Assembly: GCA_023014335.1 (NCBI GenBank)
Contig: JAECYW010000015.1
Coordinates: forward strand, 124,001-188,000
Direction of reading: 5' to 3'
Length of the DNA: 64,000 nucleotides
Origin: Galerina marginata
Taxonomy: Eukaryota; Basidiomycota; Agaricomycetes; Agaricales; Galerinaceae
The notes below the pieces were generated by a model, which saw nothing but the letters and a program-made list of their open reading frames with translations, had not been told where the DNA came from and made no database searches. Numbering within the stretch: position 1 is the stretch's first letter; each line of letters starts with the position of its first letter. The position numbers were made by a program, and so were the translations under genes. Of the stretch, positions 23,361 to 36,280 are shown one piece after another.

Positions 23361-23810
23361 ATGTACAAGCCTCTCACGATATATTCGATGGTTTGCCGTC
23401 ACGTCCCTTCTTCCATTGTTGGTCGCATATCAGGTTACGGTTTTCACTATTACTCGTTTTTTGCCATGCTCTCCCAATCGTCACTCTATAAGCTTGCAAC
23501 CAACGGTCGAACACTATGTACCGCATGCCATCCCAATCTCTATGCTTTACCATCATGCGTATTTTCATGGGCCGGATATGAGTTAACCCGAGTCGGTGAC
23601 GGTGGTAGTGGAGCCATCGGCACCGACCTCTTTGTTTAGGATCAATAATGACAGATCATACTTCAACAGGTATGGTAAACAAGGTATGAGGGATAACATC
23701 CGGTCTAATCAACATACGAGGCAGTAAGAGACAGCCGTTAAAAATACCTTGCGTGGTTTCTTCCTCGTTGGTACCAAGTGCGAACACCTCGAATGTTAAA
23801 CGCTACTGCC
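23361..23810. other. Intergenic between convergent 3' ends
   Basis: This is the shared 3' region of RPL19 (plus) and the HNH-like gene (minus). No gene is seen. Confidence 0.5.
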
Positions 23811-25328
23811 CTATGTTTCCATCCGGTTGTTATCCTAGTACCGAGTATTATTACTGTTGATGAAGCTCAACGTGTAAAGAATTAGAACCCTCACCTCATC
23901 CCCGCTTTCTGGTTCGGCATGGCCTTGAACAGGCGAAGCTGACCTCTTGCGTTTGCTGACACGTTCGTATTGACTCTCTTGTTTACGAGACGCCGAGGTG
24001 CCTTCTCCAACATCCCGTTGCCGCGTACTTTGCGCCTCAGCCTCAGGTTCAAACATTACGCGCCGCACCCTACGAGCGTCCGTGTTGTCGACATCATCCT
24101 CAGCAACCTGGTTTTCGTCTTCCCTGGCGTGATACATCTCGACCTGACGCCGCCGCTGCTCGTACCTTTCGGCTTGAGCACGGTTCATTCGACGCGGAGG
24201 GGTGTTTTCACTGTCGTCATCTTCGTCGGACGAGTTTTTATATTCGCTGTCATCACCCTCCGATGAGTCGTCGCTGCGGTTCCGGTCATCGGCCTGTGCT
24301 CGCCTTGCGCATTGTGCGTCTCTTTCGATTTCAGCACGGGTCAAAGGATTCCAACGGTGAGGTGGGGTCGCGTTGCTGTCATTATCACCGTCCTTGTCTT
24401 CCTCAGCAACTTTCCCTGTGTAAAAAGGAGATTGCGGAGGGACGCGCTGCATCCATTTTAGGTACAAGCCCACGATATCAAGCATTAGGGATCTATGGAG
24501 CTCGTTCTCGGGCGTCGCGAAACTGAGAAAGTCGAGCGTCTTCGAGAGGAACTGGCCGGCATGACAGATGACGAAGCGAGGGTGGACGTGGGTTGTCGTG
24601 GGGGGTAGATTTTGGAAGGGGTAGAAGGAGTGTAGGAAGTTCTCCGCACTGACTTTTTGGTTAGGGATTTGAGAGGGCGTGTAGCGGCTTATTACGACTG
24701 GTCTCATTCGTGAACTTCCGACTAGGGTGTAGTTGTAGGTTTTTTCCTGAAAATATGGATAAAATAATGGGTGGGTCGGTAAATCATCCGCCCTTGCAAG
24801 ATCGGACGGTGGAATGTTAACGCGGACGGCTTACATTGACGATATCCAAAAAAGGCGTATCTCGGTTGTTCAGATAGGCTTGTACAATCCTTCTTTCTGG
24901 TAGCAGCAGCCACCAGCCTTTTCTGAAAAGAACGCTCAAGTAGACATCAACTGCGAAAGAAGCCTGTGAATCTCACGAGGCACTGGAGGGTGCAACTGGA
25001 GCATAGAAATAGCTCACCACCAAAGACGTTATAGCGCGTGTCAAGGTTTAAGGTCCTCCAAGGCATACCCCAAGCGTATTCAAGCCTAGATAACTGGCCA
25101 AAACAAGGACGGGATGTTCCTTTCACCGGAATAGCCACATAGAGAAGTTGGAATACCAACCAGATCAGAGCGCATCCGTCGGTGCAAAACATGCGTGTGG
25201 TGGACAGCGCACACATTATCGACGTTGGTTATGAGGCAGCGTGGCTTCTCCAAGTTCTGGATAAGTATTTCTTGAGTTCTTTCCTCAATTTTTTGTTCAT
25301 CCGTAATGTTGGAGATAGATGATTGCAT
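23811..25328 (-). CDS. Divergent HNH-like protein with acidic C-terminal region
   Basis: The model complement(join(23811..23834,23895..24746,24835..24950,25018..25093,25161..25328)) sums to 1236 nt (411 residues). The N-terminal part has C31-x-x-T, C40 and a cluster H43-H44-x-H46, followed by SRLEYAWGMPWRTLNLDTRY and GWWLLLPERRIVQAYL. This order resembles HNH-type nuclease folds common in agaricomycete hypothetical proteins (CxxT...AH...R...N/L). The expected second Asn/His pair is not clear, so catalytic activity is doubtful. Residues ~180-400 are charged and repetitive, rich in Asp/Glu/Arg (SSDEDDDSEN, RRRQVEMYHARED), with a KRKR basic cluster suggestive of nuclear entry. The last 24-nt exon is the least certain; reading through instead adds VRVLIL and 13 more residues. 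Confidence 0.72.
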
Positions 25329-25863
25329 CGTAGGATTATAGGTCGGATTGTTAGCGGATGGAGCCAGATCCGGCTAGGCAAGTTTCAAAACACAGTATGT
25401 CCGTCCTTAACGAAAGTATGGAAGCGAATCTAGGCCTAGGGGACGTGAAAGAGAAAACCAAGATGTGCTGCAAGACCTGCTATTAGTATTACTAAATTTA
25501 GAACCAGACGCGGACACGTGAGCCTGTGTGGAAATTGTAGAGTTGAGCTCAGTCCATTTCTTGACGACACCATTCCTTCTCTTCATCCTAGTGAATTTTT
25601 CCTTCTGCAAGTACGGTAGTACCTGAAACCATAGAGCGATCCCTTGTTTCATACCTGTCCCAACAACAGCTTTGGTATGGACTTTCGGTTCGGAACAGCG
25701 AAATCTAACGAAATGCGGCGTGTTACAGTGGCCCAGATCTGGTAACGCACAACAACTTTTGGACAACTTTTAACGTTCAATACCATGAAGATCTGGATAT
25801 CTAATGGATCTACAAATAACCAGTTTTATTAACAGGTATTACACGCCTCAATGTAACACCAAT
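25329..25863. other. Intergenic
   Basis: This lies between the HNH-like gene start and the MYND gene end. An open minus frame at 25407-25766 has no motif, and I do not call it. Confidence 0.4.
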
Positions 25864-27701
25864 TCATTTTGTTTCGTGACAGTGCGGTTTATGAGCTTTC
25901 CAGTCACTAGGAGGCAGTCAGAACCATCCAAAAATATCATGCTAACGCGCACCTATTTTGGCATTCAACGCCACAATATTGAACTTGCCTACACTTGCTG
26001 CACAAGGCCATTATCGTCGCGGTTGGAGTTAGAAAATACTGACATCCTCTATTGCAACACCCAACAATCTGGTCAACCACGAGGTATATGCCAATGAGGG
26101 AGCCCAAGGAACACCAATGGTCAATCGCTACCGAGAAGACGTGTTGCTGCGGGAGGTTGACTGTAGGTTTGAGCCTACGGAGCTTGTCCAAAGTGGTCAG
26201 CCAGAGGGGTCGCAGTTTTTTAGCCAGTAACATCCGAAAATCATTCTGTGGCTTCGTCCATTTCTTTGTAGGCAGCTCTTTGAGAATAATCGGAATGAGA
26301 AATATGTGCTGAGCAATGTACTCTTCAATAAGAAAGGTCAATGCAGTTTGAATGGATGGGTTATTTTTAAAATTTCGAGTACATACCCAGCTCATAAGAC
26401 AATGTCACAGGTAAGGACCGACGTTTATCTTGTGCAGAACCTTTTCTTCTGTCTTCACGGTCGAAATTATTTGCGAAAATAACAAGAGCTGAAGCCATCA
26501 ACTCCGCGGCTTGATATTTGGTGACAATCTTCAGTAACACGTTCAACCCGGTAGCATTTGGGATATCGAAAAATAATCTGCAAATTCTCGTTAACGGGAC
26601 TGTCCCAAAAGAAATAGAACACTTACTGGAGCATCTTATTCGATTGAACTATCTTCCTCTTTTCTTTGGGATGTTCTGCATCAGTCCACGTCGTTTCGAG
26701 TCTGCCTAGAATGGCTAGACTAACAAAAAGAGCTTTCTCGCAGAAGCTCTTCTCCGCATGAGGGGCTACGAAATCTATGAAGTCTTCGATGATTTCACAC
26801 AAGACCTCGTCCGGCATAGTGGCGTCGAGTAATCGCGAAAATTGTGGAATAACCCAACGTTGCCTTCGAGCGTCTTCATAGTAGTGTTCAAAGGCTATCG
26901 GCCCAGCATCAAGACCATCTGCTTCAGAGATCATTTCCCGGGTATACAGAAGCTGTTGCCACGGAGAGTTTGCGTCGGAAAATAACAGACAGTGCGTAGA
27001 AACATGCACAATCTTGGTGACAAAATACAAGTTGCTGCAAGAAAATCCTCCTTCTCAGATTTGGACAGGTGCATAGGTGAGGGTAGACGTACTGTATCAT
27101 GATTTCAGGCGTCGAGCCTGAGGATTCATCTGAACCCCAGTCGGACTCATCTAAACCCCAGTCGGATATTTTGTCAACTGGCTCATTGATAAGCTTGAAC
27201 AACCCTGCAAGAAATTTTGTGACCGAGTGTATCCAGGTGGGTTCGAGGGCAAGCGTATTTTGAATGGGTTTCGATGACTCAAACAACATCCAGATGTATT
27301 CCAAGATCTTCGGCGCATGGTCATGTAAAGTCATCTTTACGTTGTCCACATGTTTCTTTTTTCTCTTGTTGGGGTATCGTGATATGAATTCCAAGCACCT
27401 TGTATAGACGTCGAGGCAGGACATCTAGAGAGGGTTTCGTCATCAGCACAACTTCAATGCCGTATCATAGAGAGAAGTGAGTGACTTGTTTGTCGATCCA
27501 GTCTTTATCAAGATACATCATTGGCCCGCATTCTTCTCCGTCTTCTTCGTCCTCTTCGGCTTCAAGCAAGTCTTCCGCAATTTGATAGAAAAGTTTCTCT
27601 TGTATACCCAGGTCACGAAGAATAGGCCATTCTTCGGCCACGTTACTGTCCACCAGTCGTAGACGCTCTATGAACCCAGGGCTTGCTACTTCGCGTTGCA
27701 T
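25864..27701 (-). CDS. C-terminal MYND zinc-finger protein
   Basis: The model complement(join(25864..25906,25953..26322,26387..26577,26627..27034,27093..27424,27486..27701)) sums to 1560 nt (519 residues). The last 50 residues form a MYND finger: C471/C472 and C476, CSKC at 490-493, YC-x3-C at 499-503, and H511-x3-C515 (DWKAHKPHC). This pattern binds two zinc ions and mediates protein contacts. The preceding ~460 residues are helical and acidic (AEEDEEDGEE near 50-60), without a recognisable catalytic domain such as SET. Only the correct splice of the last 43-nt exon completes the finger, which strongly supports that junction. The donor of intron 1 (GTCACT) is weak. This architecture is common in agaricomycetes; the partner is unknown. 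Confidence 0.85.
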
Positions 27702-28178
27702 CGTAGAATGTGGGAGGTTTGGAAGCTAAGTATAAGACCCTGGTTGACCTTTAAAAAGTGCCATCAATTGACCTATGTAATTGAATGCCTCCCTGAGTTT
27801 AGTTGGCCGTTGAAGAGGCCACGAGGCTTGCCAGCGTTTTGACGACAAGCGAGCAGGTCACGGTGCATTTCCAATTAGACCTTTGCCAGTGGGTACAGTG
27901 TACTACTCTGTGGAGTCGGCGGGTTCAAAGGAAAATTTGAGCGACAAAAACTGCTTGGAAGGTCAAGTTGTTGCAATGTCAGATTGATAGCAAGTCTAGA
28001 ATAGGCAAAGACACAAACATGCGGTTGGCTTCATGACGTACAAAACAAAAAAAAAAATTGAGACGAGCTTTGGCTCGGATGAAAGGCCAGATATTTGAGA
28101 AAAGCACATTATACATCGCAGACAGTAAGGGGAATTACAGTTCAAGTTTATACCCGTCCATATCTATCTTTCAATTAA
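27702..28178. other. Intergenic
   Basis: This is the upstream region of the MYND gene and the 3' flank of CAND1. No gene is seen. A poly-A tract lies near 28046. Confidence 0.45.
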
Positions 28179-31100
28179 TCACTGCTGTCCTATAAGTTCC
28201 TTGAATTCGGTGCCCCAAGCCGGGCTTCTCTTGAGTTCTTCCACCAATGCATCGAACTTTGGGCTAGCGCCTGCGCTGATTTTGCTCAATGCAGCGATGG
28301 CACGCAAGGCACTTCGTTGCAATTCGGCGGCGCGTTCCAGGTCCTGTTTGACTGTATCCTTCGTAACAGTTGCACCCTTCATTGTCTTCTCAAGTTGAGG
28401 TGTGGCCTCTTCCAGGCGTTGCGCAACAGCGGCAGGAGCGACCTGGGATAGGCGGAAGAGCATCATGTGGGAGATGACTTTGATCTCGTCGGACTCGTCT
28501 GAAAGCCCAGGGATTACACGTTCAAGGAATTCATGGAGGTTAAGTTTGGCCAGGCAGGTATCAAGCTAGGTTTCAAGAATAGGTTAGAAAATATTTGAAA
28601 CAAAAGAATGTAAAAAGAACGACCAACCAAAGTGTACATGGTCTCGTAAGCTGTCTTTCGGGCATCCAGCCCATCGTCGACTTTATGTGTCCATGGACCC
28701 ATTTGCACGGTTCTGATGAGCGTAGTGTCGATGACCGTCTCCTTGTAAAGGTTAGGTAAAAGTGCCACGAGATGGTCTCTGATGAGATGTGGTTTCGTGC
28801 GTGCAGCCGAGTTCAACGTCGATAACGCGAGGCGGCGAACAACCTGAGAAGGATACGCGTGAGTTGCAATGTCTATCGGTAAAGATCTGATCATCAGCTT
28901 ACAAGGTTTTCGTCCACCATCAATGACAAAAAGTCAACAAGAAGTGGAGAGAACACCTCATCGAACGATTGTGAAGTGTCCGCAAAGGTATAACGAATAG
29001 CTGAAACGACGGTGGCTCGTGTGTCTGGGTTTGGATCTTTGACACGCGCCTAATTAACAGAGGGTCAACATAACATATATATATTCCAAGAGACCAGAGG
29101 GCATTACGTGTAATTGGGGTAGATATCGAGAGGGATGAGTCGTAGCGAGCTTTCCAAGGCAGGCAGCCGCGACGTTCCTAGTAGATTCCTCTGCATTTTG
29201 CGAATTCTCGAAGAGAGGACCCCAGAGAAGGTCCGCGACGCCTTCCAATTGGCCGTGCGAGCAGTGGGTGACAACCTAAAGTGGAGTGCCATCAGACCCA
29301 AACGGACAGATTAAGACAGCAAAAAAAACATACTTCTTTCGCGGCATGCAACGCCAATAACCTCTTCTTCGGGTCGCTTTCCACCATTTTAACGATCGCT
29401 GGAAGAAATTGGTGGAGATTGCCAATGGCGATGTTGCCTACGAAGATTGAAAATCAGATAACATGTAAAGAGAGGGGCCTATGCTTCTTTGGAGACTTAC
29501 CAGCAGCGAAAGCAGCAGCAGCCCGTGTTTCTTCTTGTTCAGATCCGAAGTGTTCGATTACAAGATTGAATATCTCTTTTTGCGGAGCCATGTCACTGAG
29601 GATGTCAGAAACAATTTGAATCAGAAGGTATCATCTCAAGCAGACAGCAAAGACCAACATGAACCGGCCAAGCTCTCCAATAATGAGAAGGCTGAGGATA
29701 ACCAGAGACGGCTTGACTTTCGACGATTTCTGTATTGCATAGACCTCTTCAGACGATGAAGCCCATAAAAATATTTTGAATTTAAACTAACCTTGAGGTA
29801 TTTAGAGTATTCCGCAATGGTTCCCGCAGCAATAGCCAGTTGACTCTTCACAACCTCACCGATGCATTTGGCCACATTAGATGGGCTGTTGTCTCCTTTC
29901 GCCGCACTTTCCGATGACTTGACCAAGTTGGGCACGACGTGGGTAGCGATCTGGCCGTCGGCCTGGACGAGAGCAGCGAAGAACCGGAAGAGAGAATCAA
30001 GAGCGACACCTGAGACTAGGGGGGAGTGGGCGACTTCGTAAATGTCTTTTAGGAGGTCATTTTCGACTTCGGGGAATGTGATGGTGGGTGACAGCTCCAG
30101 AAGGAGAGCTAGATTGGATAGAGCTTGGGAAAGTAAGGATATATCCGCAGTCGAGATGTATGTCTTGACTTGCGGAACGAGGCTTGATGGTAGACCGGAG
30201 GGAATCCCAGATTGATAGCTGTCAAAGGTTGAGACTAAGTCAGGGACGGAAAGATAGAGCAGAGATAGAGTAAAACAGTGCTGACCTTTTCAACAAGACG
30301 TCCAAGGCTCCAAACACCTCGACCTTGCCTGTCCTGCCGCTCTTCCTCAACAGGCCCATGAGGTAAGAAACACATCCATTCGTCCAATCGTCCCCGATGT
30401 ACACCTCCTTCGCAACCTTGGTAATAACCCTCACAGCGCCATCTGTCTTGCCAGTCGTCCTGCAGATAAACTCCCACTCCTTCCTGTCCTTCGACTTGGC
30501 AACGTCAGTAGCACAGATCCAGATATCCGCAATGCAGTCCTCCGCGCATCCACGGACCTCCGCGTCGGTGTCGTGGCTGCTCAGCCTGTTCAGAGCCTGG
30601 TCGTAAAGTGCGACGGTCCAGTCGTTGGCTTTGAGTGGTTTCAACGCATTCAGCAAGGCCGAGAAAACGCGGAAGGACTCGGATGCGATCCTGGGGTGTC
30701 TTTCGCCTAGGGATTTAAGGAGTACGGGTGTGAGGGCTGAGAGCGAGCCGGCGAAGGTGGATGGGGAGTGGGTGGAGAAGAACAGAGCAAGGAAGGACAG
30801 ACAGGTTAGGTGCAATGTTGAAGTGGAGGTGGACGGAGGTTGCGATAAGACGGACTTTGAAGTTGATACGATCAAGGCAACTTGGTTGGACAGAGACCCT
30901 GGCAAAACGGTCAACAATGCCTGCAGAAGTCCAAATCCTGCTTGAAGCACTGCCGGTGAGGTCTTCACTGATTTGAGCTGGTTAAGTAAGGCCTTGGACA
31001 GAGCTGGGACCTGGGCCCTGAGCAGGGCGTAAGGAGTTTCCTCGATATCCATTGGCACCTCCGTATCACGTTTCCTCTTTCCACGCGGGGAGGCTTCGTC

Positions 31101-32715
31101 CTTGGTATCGGGAGTTCCGCCATAAAGTGTGGTTTGGGTAAGGAGAACGACATATGTCGCCCATATTTCCAGACGGACTGTCTCCTCGCGATCTCCGAAG
31201 CGCGATATGAGAACCGGAGAGACGTCCTTGTACGTGCGCGTAAGGCGGTCGGGGCGAGTTCCAATAACTGCGGAGAGTAATTTGGTAGCCGATCGTCGGA
31301 TTTTGTATGACGTGTCTTCGTCGTCTGAGTAGCTAGAATTCAGTCAGCAAAAATGAGAAGGTAATACCTTCGTCAAAACTTACTCGTCGAGCTCCTCTTC
31401 TTCATCGTCATCGTCATCGGGATCCGCCATTTCTTCGTCTTCATCTCCGTCTTCGTCACCAGCATAGTTCTACAACACGTCAGCTACTGGCATTGGTGAA
31501 AGGAAGTTGAACATACCGGATCGTACTTAATGAATCTGTTTCCGATCCCAATGATAGAAGTCAAATAACTATCAATTTCCGTCGGACACCGCAACACCAA
31601 TGCCTCGAGAGCCTGCAAAGATCCTTCTCTCAACTCATCGTCTTCCTTTTCGACTGCCTGCAAGATCCCAGGAACGATATAGCTGAGCGCCGGCGCGATC
31701 TGCGTAGGAGAATGTCGTGCCACGGCTGCAACCAGCTGCACCGTGGTCCTTTGCTTCTCCAGATTCGCAGATGGCGAAAGATTAGACAACACATCCGATT
31801 TCAGCAGATCCGTGAAAAGTGCGGGTTGTGAGATGGGGATGAACTGAGAGAGGGTGATAATCGCCCGTTTTCGCACAACCGGACGTGCATGGGAGAGAAG
31901 GGGCGCAATAACTTGGAGAGGTGCGGGGGAGTAGCTCGTCGCCGATATGTGGTTAGGGAACCGACTGATGAGGATCGACAGGATCGACAAAGTTTCGACG
32001 AGCGCTTCTGGAGGTGTACTCGGCTAATATTATCGCTTCAGCAAAGAACGAAAAGAAGTAATGCGACATACATTCTGGATCTGTCCAAGAAGCTTAGGCG
32101 TCAATTTCGCACACGCAGTGGCGGCTATCTTTCCATCAGGAGGCAGCTCTGCCGTGATCGTCTTCAAAGCTAGATTTCGCGATTTAGCGCGTCTTTTTGT
32201 TGGAAGATTGACGAAAAACATACCTAGGCCGGAAATATCTCGTAACTCTTCATCTTGTCCACCGGAAAAGTCGATCAGCTTATCTACGACGAGCTCCATC
32301 TGGTTCTGTTTGAGAATCTTGATCAACTGTCCAAGACTGATTAAAGCGAGGGGTTGTCACAAAGACAAATCATGAAAGAAAAATTGGAGTGTACCATTTC
32401 ACGGCTTGGTTTTTCACTTCTGAGATCTTATCCTCTACAAGCGACAGAACCATGTTTAAGACCTTGTTCTCCACCACCTCATCACCGGAGAAGGAGGCTG
32501 AATCCTGTTTGATCTCTGTCATCAAATCATTCAAACCCATGAATCTATATTTCCTCGTTAGCTTTGTGAAGCTATACCACGACGCGTTTTAGACGCTCAC
32601 CGAAAGTCTTGGTCTGGCGACTGCATCTGTTCGGACAAGATTAGATTAACACAAGCTTGTACTGCGATTTACAAACCTTTTCGATGAGACTGTTCATAAG
32701 GTATATCTTTGTCAT
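28179..32715 (-). CDS. CAND1: Cullin-associated NEDD8-dissociated protein (CAND1/TIP120)
   Basis: CAND1 binds un-neddylated cullin-RBX1 and exchanges substrate receptor modules of SCF-type ubiquitin ligases. The 16 exons, from the start, are 32677..32715, 32601..32626, 32395..32544, 32224..32336, 32072..32169, 31517..32023, 31384..31469, 30286..31332, 29792..30218, 29659..29729, 29501..29595, 29334..29437, 29108..29275, 28903..29049, 28628..28843, 28179..28565 (minus). They sum to 3681 nt, giving 1226 residues, the normal family length. Helical HEAT repeats run throughout (for example RPVVRKRAIITLSQFIP, EELRDISGLALKTI). An acidic loop (GDEDGDEDEEMADPDDDDDD, about residue 315-335) matches the family. 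The C-terminal TIP120 domain contains LALSTLNSAARTKPHLIRDH and the EVIDTTLIRTVQMGPW-type block. It is complete with all phases correct. Confidence 0.96.
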
Positions 32716-32907
32716 TTTGGCGGACGATCTGTGATAAGAAACAGAAAGAAATGGTTGCGAATGAAGGGCCAAGGTCCCGCAACAGGAGTCAAAAAGACGT
32801 AACTCGATCACGTGCTTTCCTGGCCCTGAGGTCGCTTGAGCAGAACCATTGTTGAACCATTGACGGCCTGCCTTGTTCTTCACCGTTTGCAATCTATTTT
32901 CACGGTT

Positions 32908-34861
32908 TTAGCGTTCTGCTTTTTGGGTTGACTTGGAAGCGATGGACGATTTTCGCACTTTCACTGCCTCATCAACTGGAACTTGAAGGATTTTTTTTGC
33001 CTTAGCCCCCACTCGGGTCAGCCAGTTCTCCATGTCAGTGTTCTCTACATCGAACTTCTTGTGGTCTGGAGCGGTGTCGATAGGTCGAAGAAAATACTCC
33101 GAATGGACCCAGTTCCGAGCCAAATTTGTCAGGTACACGAACACTATCAAACCCTGTTTTCGTTCACCTCTGGACACTGGTTAAGCAACGGTGATGCTCA
33201 AATGATGGCCCGATTTACCCGTGGGCGGACTGCGGAGTATGGCGTCAACGCTTGACGTTGTACTGGCAAGTACACCGTCCATATTCACAGGTGCAAAACT
33301 ATGGAGAAGCTTGTCGAGTCCTTCATCCGAGTCTTCTTGCTCGCATTCAAAAACGACAAACAACTCATTGCCCGTCTCGCATCTGTCAAGGGAACCCACA
33401 TGGCACTCCTTTTGACTTTTTCCACTCCAATCCACTCTCAACATCCGCGGCCGATCCGTTACGCGATGGAAAAAAAACCATCAAGGCAGCTCTAGATGAC
33501 CAGTATCGCGGTTTATACCGCGGCGCGGGGCAAACCTCAGCCACCAAGATGTGGTTTTTTCAACTCGTCATCATCGTACTGGAAATGGCCAGATTTACGA
33601 GTAGCTCGCTGCACGCACCACACTCCTTCCACTCCACCGTACTTCTTATACTTCCCTTATCGACCACCTTCGACAAGTAAACGGTGGTCCATCCCTCAGG
33701 GAGCACATGCACAGGGTGCTATTCGACGACGTTCCAATTTCCCGGGACAATTGCTTCTCGTTTGTATGCTCTCGATCATAAAACGAAATCTTTAAAGGTC
33801 GAACTGGGTGCAATTCATGGCGTTGTTGGAGGAAGCGAGGTTTCCTTACATCGCCATAATCGCCGCTGCTCTTTCAATCCTCCCGTCGCGATTTGCCCGA
33901 TATATGACTCAGTCCCGCTCCAGCCTCGTTAGTATCAAGTCCCAGGTGTCTGACATACAAAACCGTGCCGGGCCAAGGTTACGCAGTGGAATAACCACCA
34001 CCATTCCCGTGTTTATCTCAAGTGCACTTTCACGTCTTTCAGGAAGATGCGGAAATTGCGAAGGAGTCTCCGTTGATAAATAGGATCAATATCCTGTGGG
34101 TCAAGCGGCCAGGCCTAGCCTATCTTTCCCTTACCCTCGCTTCGAAGAGCTTCTTCGTCCAGAATACTCTTATTCTCTCGCAGGAAGAAAAACAACTGAT
34201 TGAAATCGAGAACAAAGACGGTCTGCGAAATGTCGATGATGCTGCGCGATTCAGAAAAAAACACCGACAACCCATTTCGGAATCATGTCGATATGGAAGT
34301 TGACCGGCTCGATCCTGTGTCTTGGTCGAAGGCTGACCTGAATTACTTGTAGGATGGTGTTTCATTCCAGTGAACTTGGGTACTGGAACAGGATCCCATT
34401 CCGCGATGGTCAAGGAAGTCATTCAGAAGGCCATCTGTTGACTTTATCGACTACTCCAACATGAGATATAGCCATTTGACTCACATCGTATTTCTGAACT
34501 CCGAGATGGAAATGGTGATAATTACTAGGTGAACCAGTTCTTTTGCGGGTTGGACTGGAAATAGGTCCGAGACTGTCTGGTACGCTTTGAACTGGACCCA
34601 TAGGTCCTCGTGGTTGCCGTCCACAAAGGTCTTGTGTGCGCTCTCGATGTCGTCTAATTTTATTGAAGGCTGGACTTTCCATACCTTCATTGACGGGTTT
34701 GGGATGTCCAGTAGGGTCACGAATGTTCTTTTGGTCATGTCCTTGACCGCATCGGCGGTGTCATCCTCGTGCACGGCAATGGTGAATGCATCGCGACTTA
34801 GGTTATCATATGAAGGAAGGAAAAGATAACAGACGAGGTTGATGGCAGTGCTCATGGACAT
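32908..34861 (-). CDS. Crinkler (CRN)-like protein, possibly degraded
   Basis: The N-terminal exon (34485..34861) reads INLVCYLFLPSYDN, AFTIAVHEDDTADAVKDMTK, MKVWKVQPSIK, and ELFPVQPAKELVHLVI, the order of the ubiquitin-like Crinkler N-domain (LWKV and the hydrophobic end motif). The middle (33500-34480) holds spliced pieces such as SIIDISQTVFVLDFNQLFFF and EGWTTVYLSKVVDKGSI that I could not join with certainty. The C-terminal part reads NELFVVFECEQEDSDEGLD, SVDAILRSPPTGKSGHHLS, then in the same frame an in-frame TAA (33181..33183), then GERKQGLIVFVYL to the final stop at 32908. A 43-nt intron (GTAAAT...CAG) could remove the stop, but it would also remove the conserved-looking GHHLSITV. CRNs are host-modulating effectors in oomycetes; their role in saprotrophic fungi is unclear. 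The outer limits are firm and the interior is not. Confidence 0.55.
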
Positions 34862-34887
34862 TATGCAGTCGAAGTAACAGCTAAAGT

Positions 34888-35577
34888 TTGCAGTGCAATC
34901 TGAGTCAGGCAGTTGTGGTGAATCGATCACGTTACCGCTGCCCACCTCTCCTGTACACCGCGCCGCCCTGCGAGCTCAAGCGCTCGCGCTCAATGCTCAT
35001 CCTCATGCTCTGGCTGTACACACCGCCTGCACGACCCGCTGCTACCCATCTTACTCCCCGCCATGCTCCCACCCAGGTCTCAGGTCCGGCAAGAACAGGA
35101 AGACGGCACCAAGTCCGTGCTTGCGGCCAGGAGCGGGGCAGCTGTCCTGGAAGGGTACGCCAGACTCAATAGCGACTCACCCGCCTCAACTTCACCCGTC
35201 GACGACCCGGGGACCTTGTCCTTCGAGTTGCGTTTCGCCATCTTCAGGGCCCTGAGACCCGTCGACATGCTGCCCGACGCCGTTGACTGCGTCTGCTGGA
35301 ACTGCAGCGGCTTGACCCCGGCCTCTGGGGAAGCTGACTGCTGCAGGAACGCGCTCCATGCCCTCTTCTACGCTTGTGGTGCTGCTGGCTGCGAGTGCCG
35401 TCGAGTTTTCTGTGCCGGCTCTGCACTGCGTGCCCGTATCACTGTCCGTTCGACGACCCATTACGCGCAGATGCCGTGGACCACCGTAAAGACCTCCTCG
35501 AGATGTGTGGGCATCGGTCCATCTTGCATTGGACCTATTACCTGGCATGATTTTGAGAGGACTGCCGCGCATTTATG
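34888..35577 (+). other. GC-rich island with Cys-rich open frame
   Basis: This ~690-bp segment is visibly richer in G+C than its AT-rich flanks. A plus-strand frame stays open from about 35063 to 35578 (171 codons) and contains CVCWNC, DCC, CGAAGCECRR and FCAG, a suggestive but unclassified Cys pattern. Other frames are open over part of the same stretch, which GC-rich DNA allows by chance. I cannot name a family. It could be a real exon, a transferred fragment, or a low-stop-codon artefact. Confidence 0.3.
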
Positions 35578-36280
35578 AATTTAAACTGAAATCCATGTGC
35601 GTGTCTTTTTTGCCTTTTCTGCAATCTTCTAACGAATATTTCAGGGACCTACATCGTTGATTTCATAGTCGATCTCGTTACACTAGAGCAGGCTTGGATC
35701 GCGTACTACGCGTAGGCTAGGCCATCTTTACAATGTCCTTTTCTGTGGCTTACCAGTCAGGCCTCTCCCCCTGGTGAATGCGGTTGCGCAGAGGGTGATA
35801 AAGCCTACTGTGAATAGGTTCAAGCGTAAGTGGAAAAGTTATGTATTGAATATGAAGCCGCTGGTGCAACTCCTGAAGAGCGGATGGTCTTTGGTCGTTT
35901 TGTGGTCATTTCGAGATACGTTCTCCAACGATCCTCGTCCTCATCTGTCACATATTGGTGCTCGAGTAGTAGTACATCACCCTTGAATAGTGATGGATAT
36001 ACTCTAAAGTTGAATTGCTGACTCGGGACATTGAATCAGTCTTGAAGGTTACAAATGGATGCCCCCACATCCATATCAGTCTACAAAGCGTTAGGTGAGT
36101 CTCGATAACTTCGATGGTCAGTAAAGTAGGCGTAAAGTAAAGCAAAGTTTTCGCCAAAACGACGAATTCAGTTTGAGTTGAGATCTTATGAATCAGACAG
36201 TTGAGCCAGATAAAAATTTTCATTGGCGTTTCCATTGCATACAAATCATAAGAGGGCCTAACTAAAGGTCATCTAAGTAA
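35578..36280. other. Intergenic
   Basis: No gene is seen. This is the 3' flank of the repeat protein gene. Confidence 0.4.

Noticed and set aside
25407..25766. Minus ORF of 119 codons between the HNH-like and MYND genes
   Set aside because: No motif, no splice partner, and composition typical of intergenic DNA.
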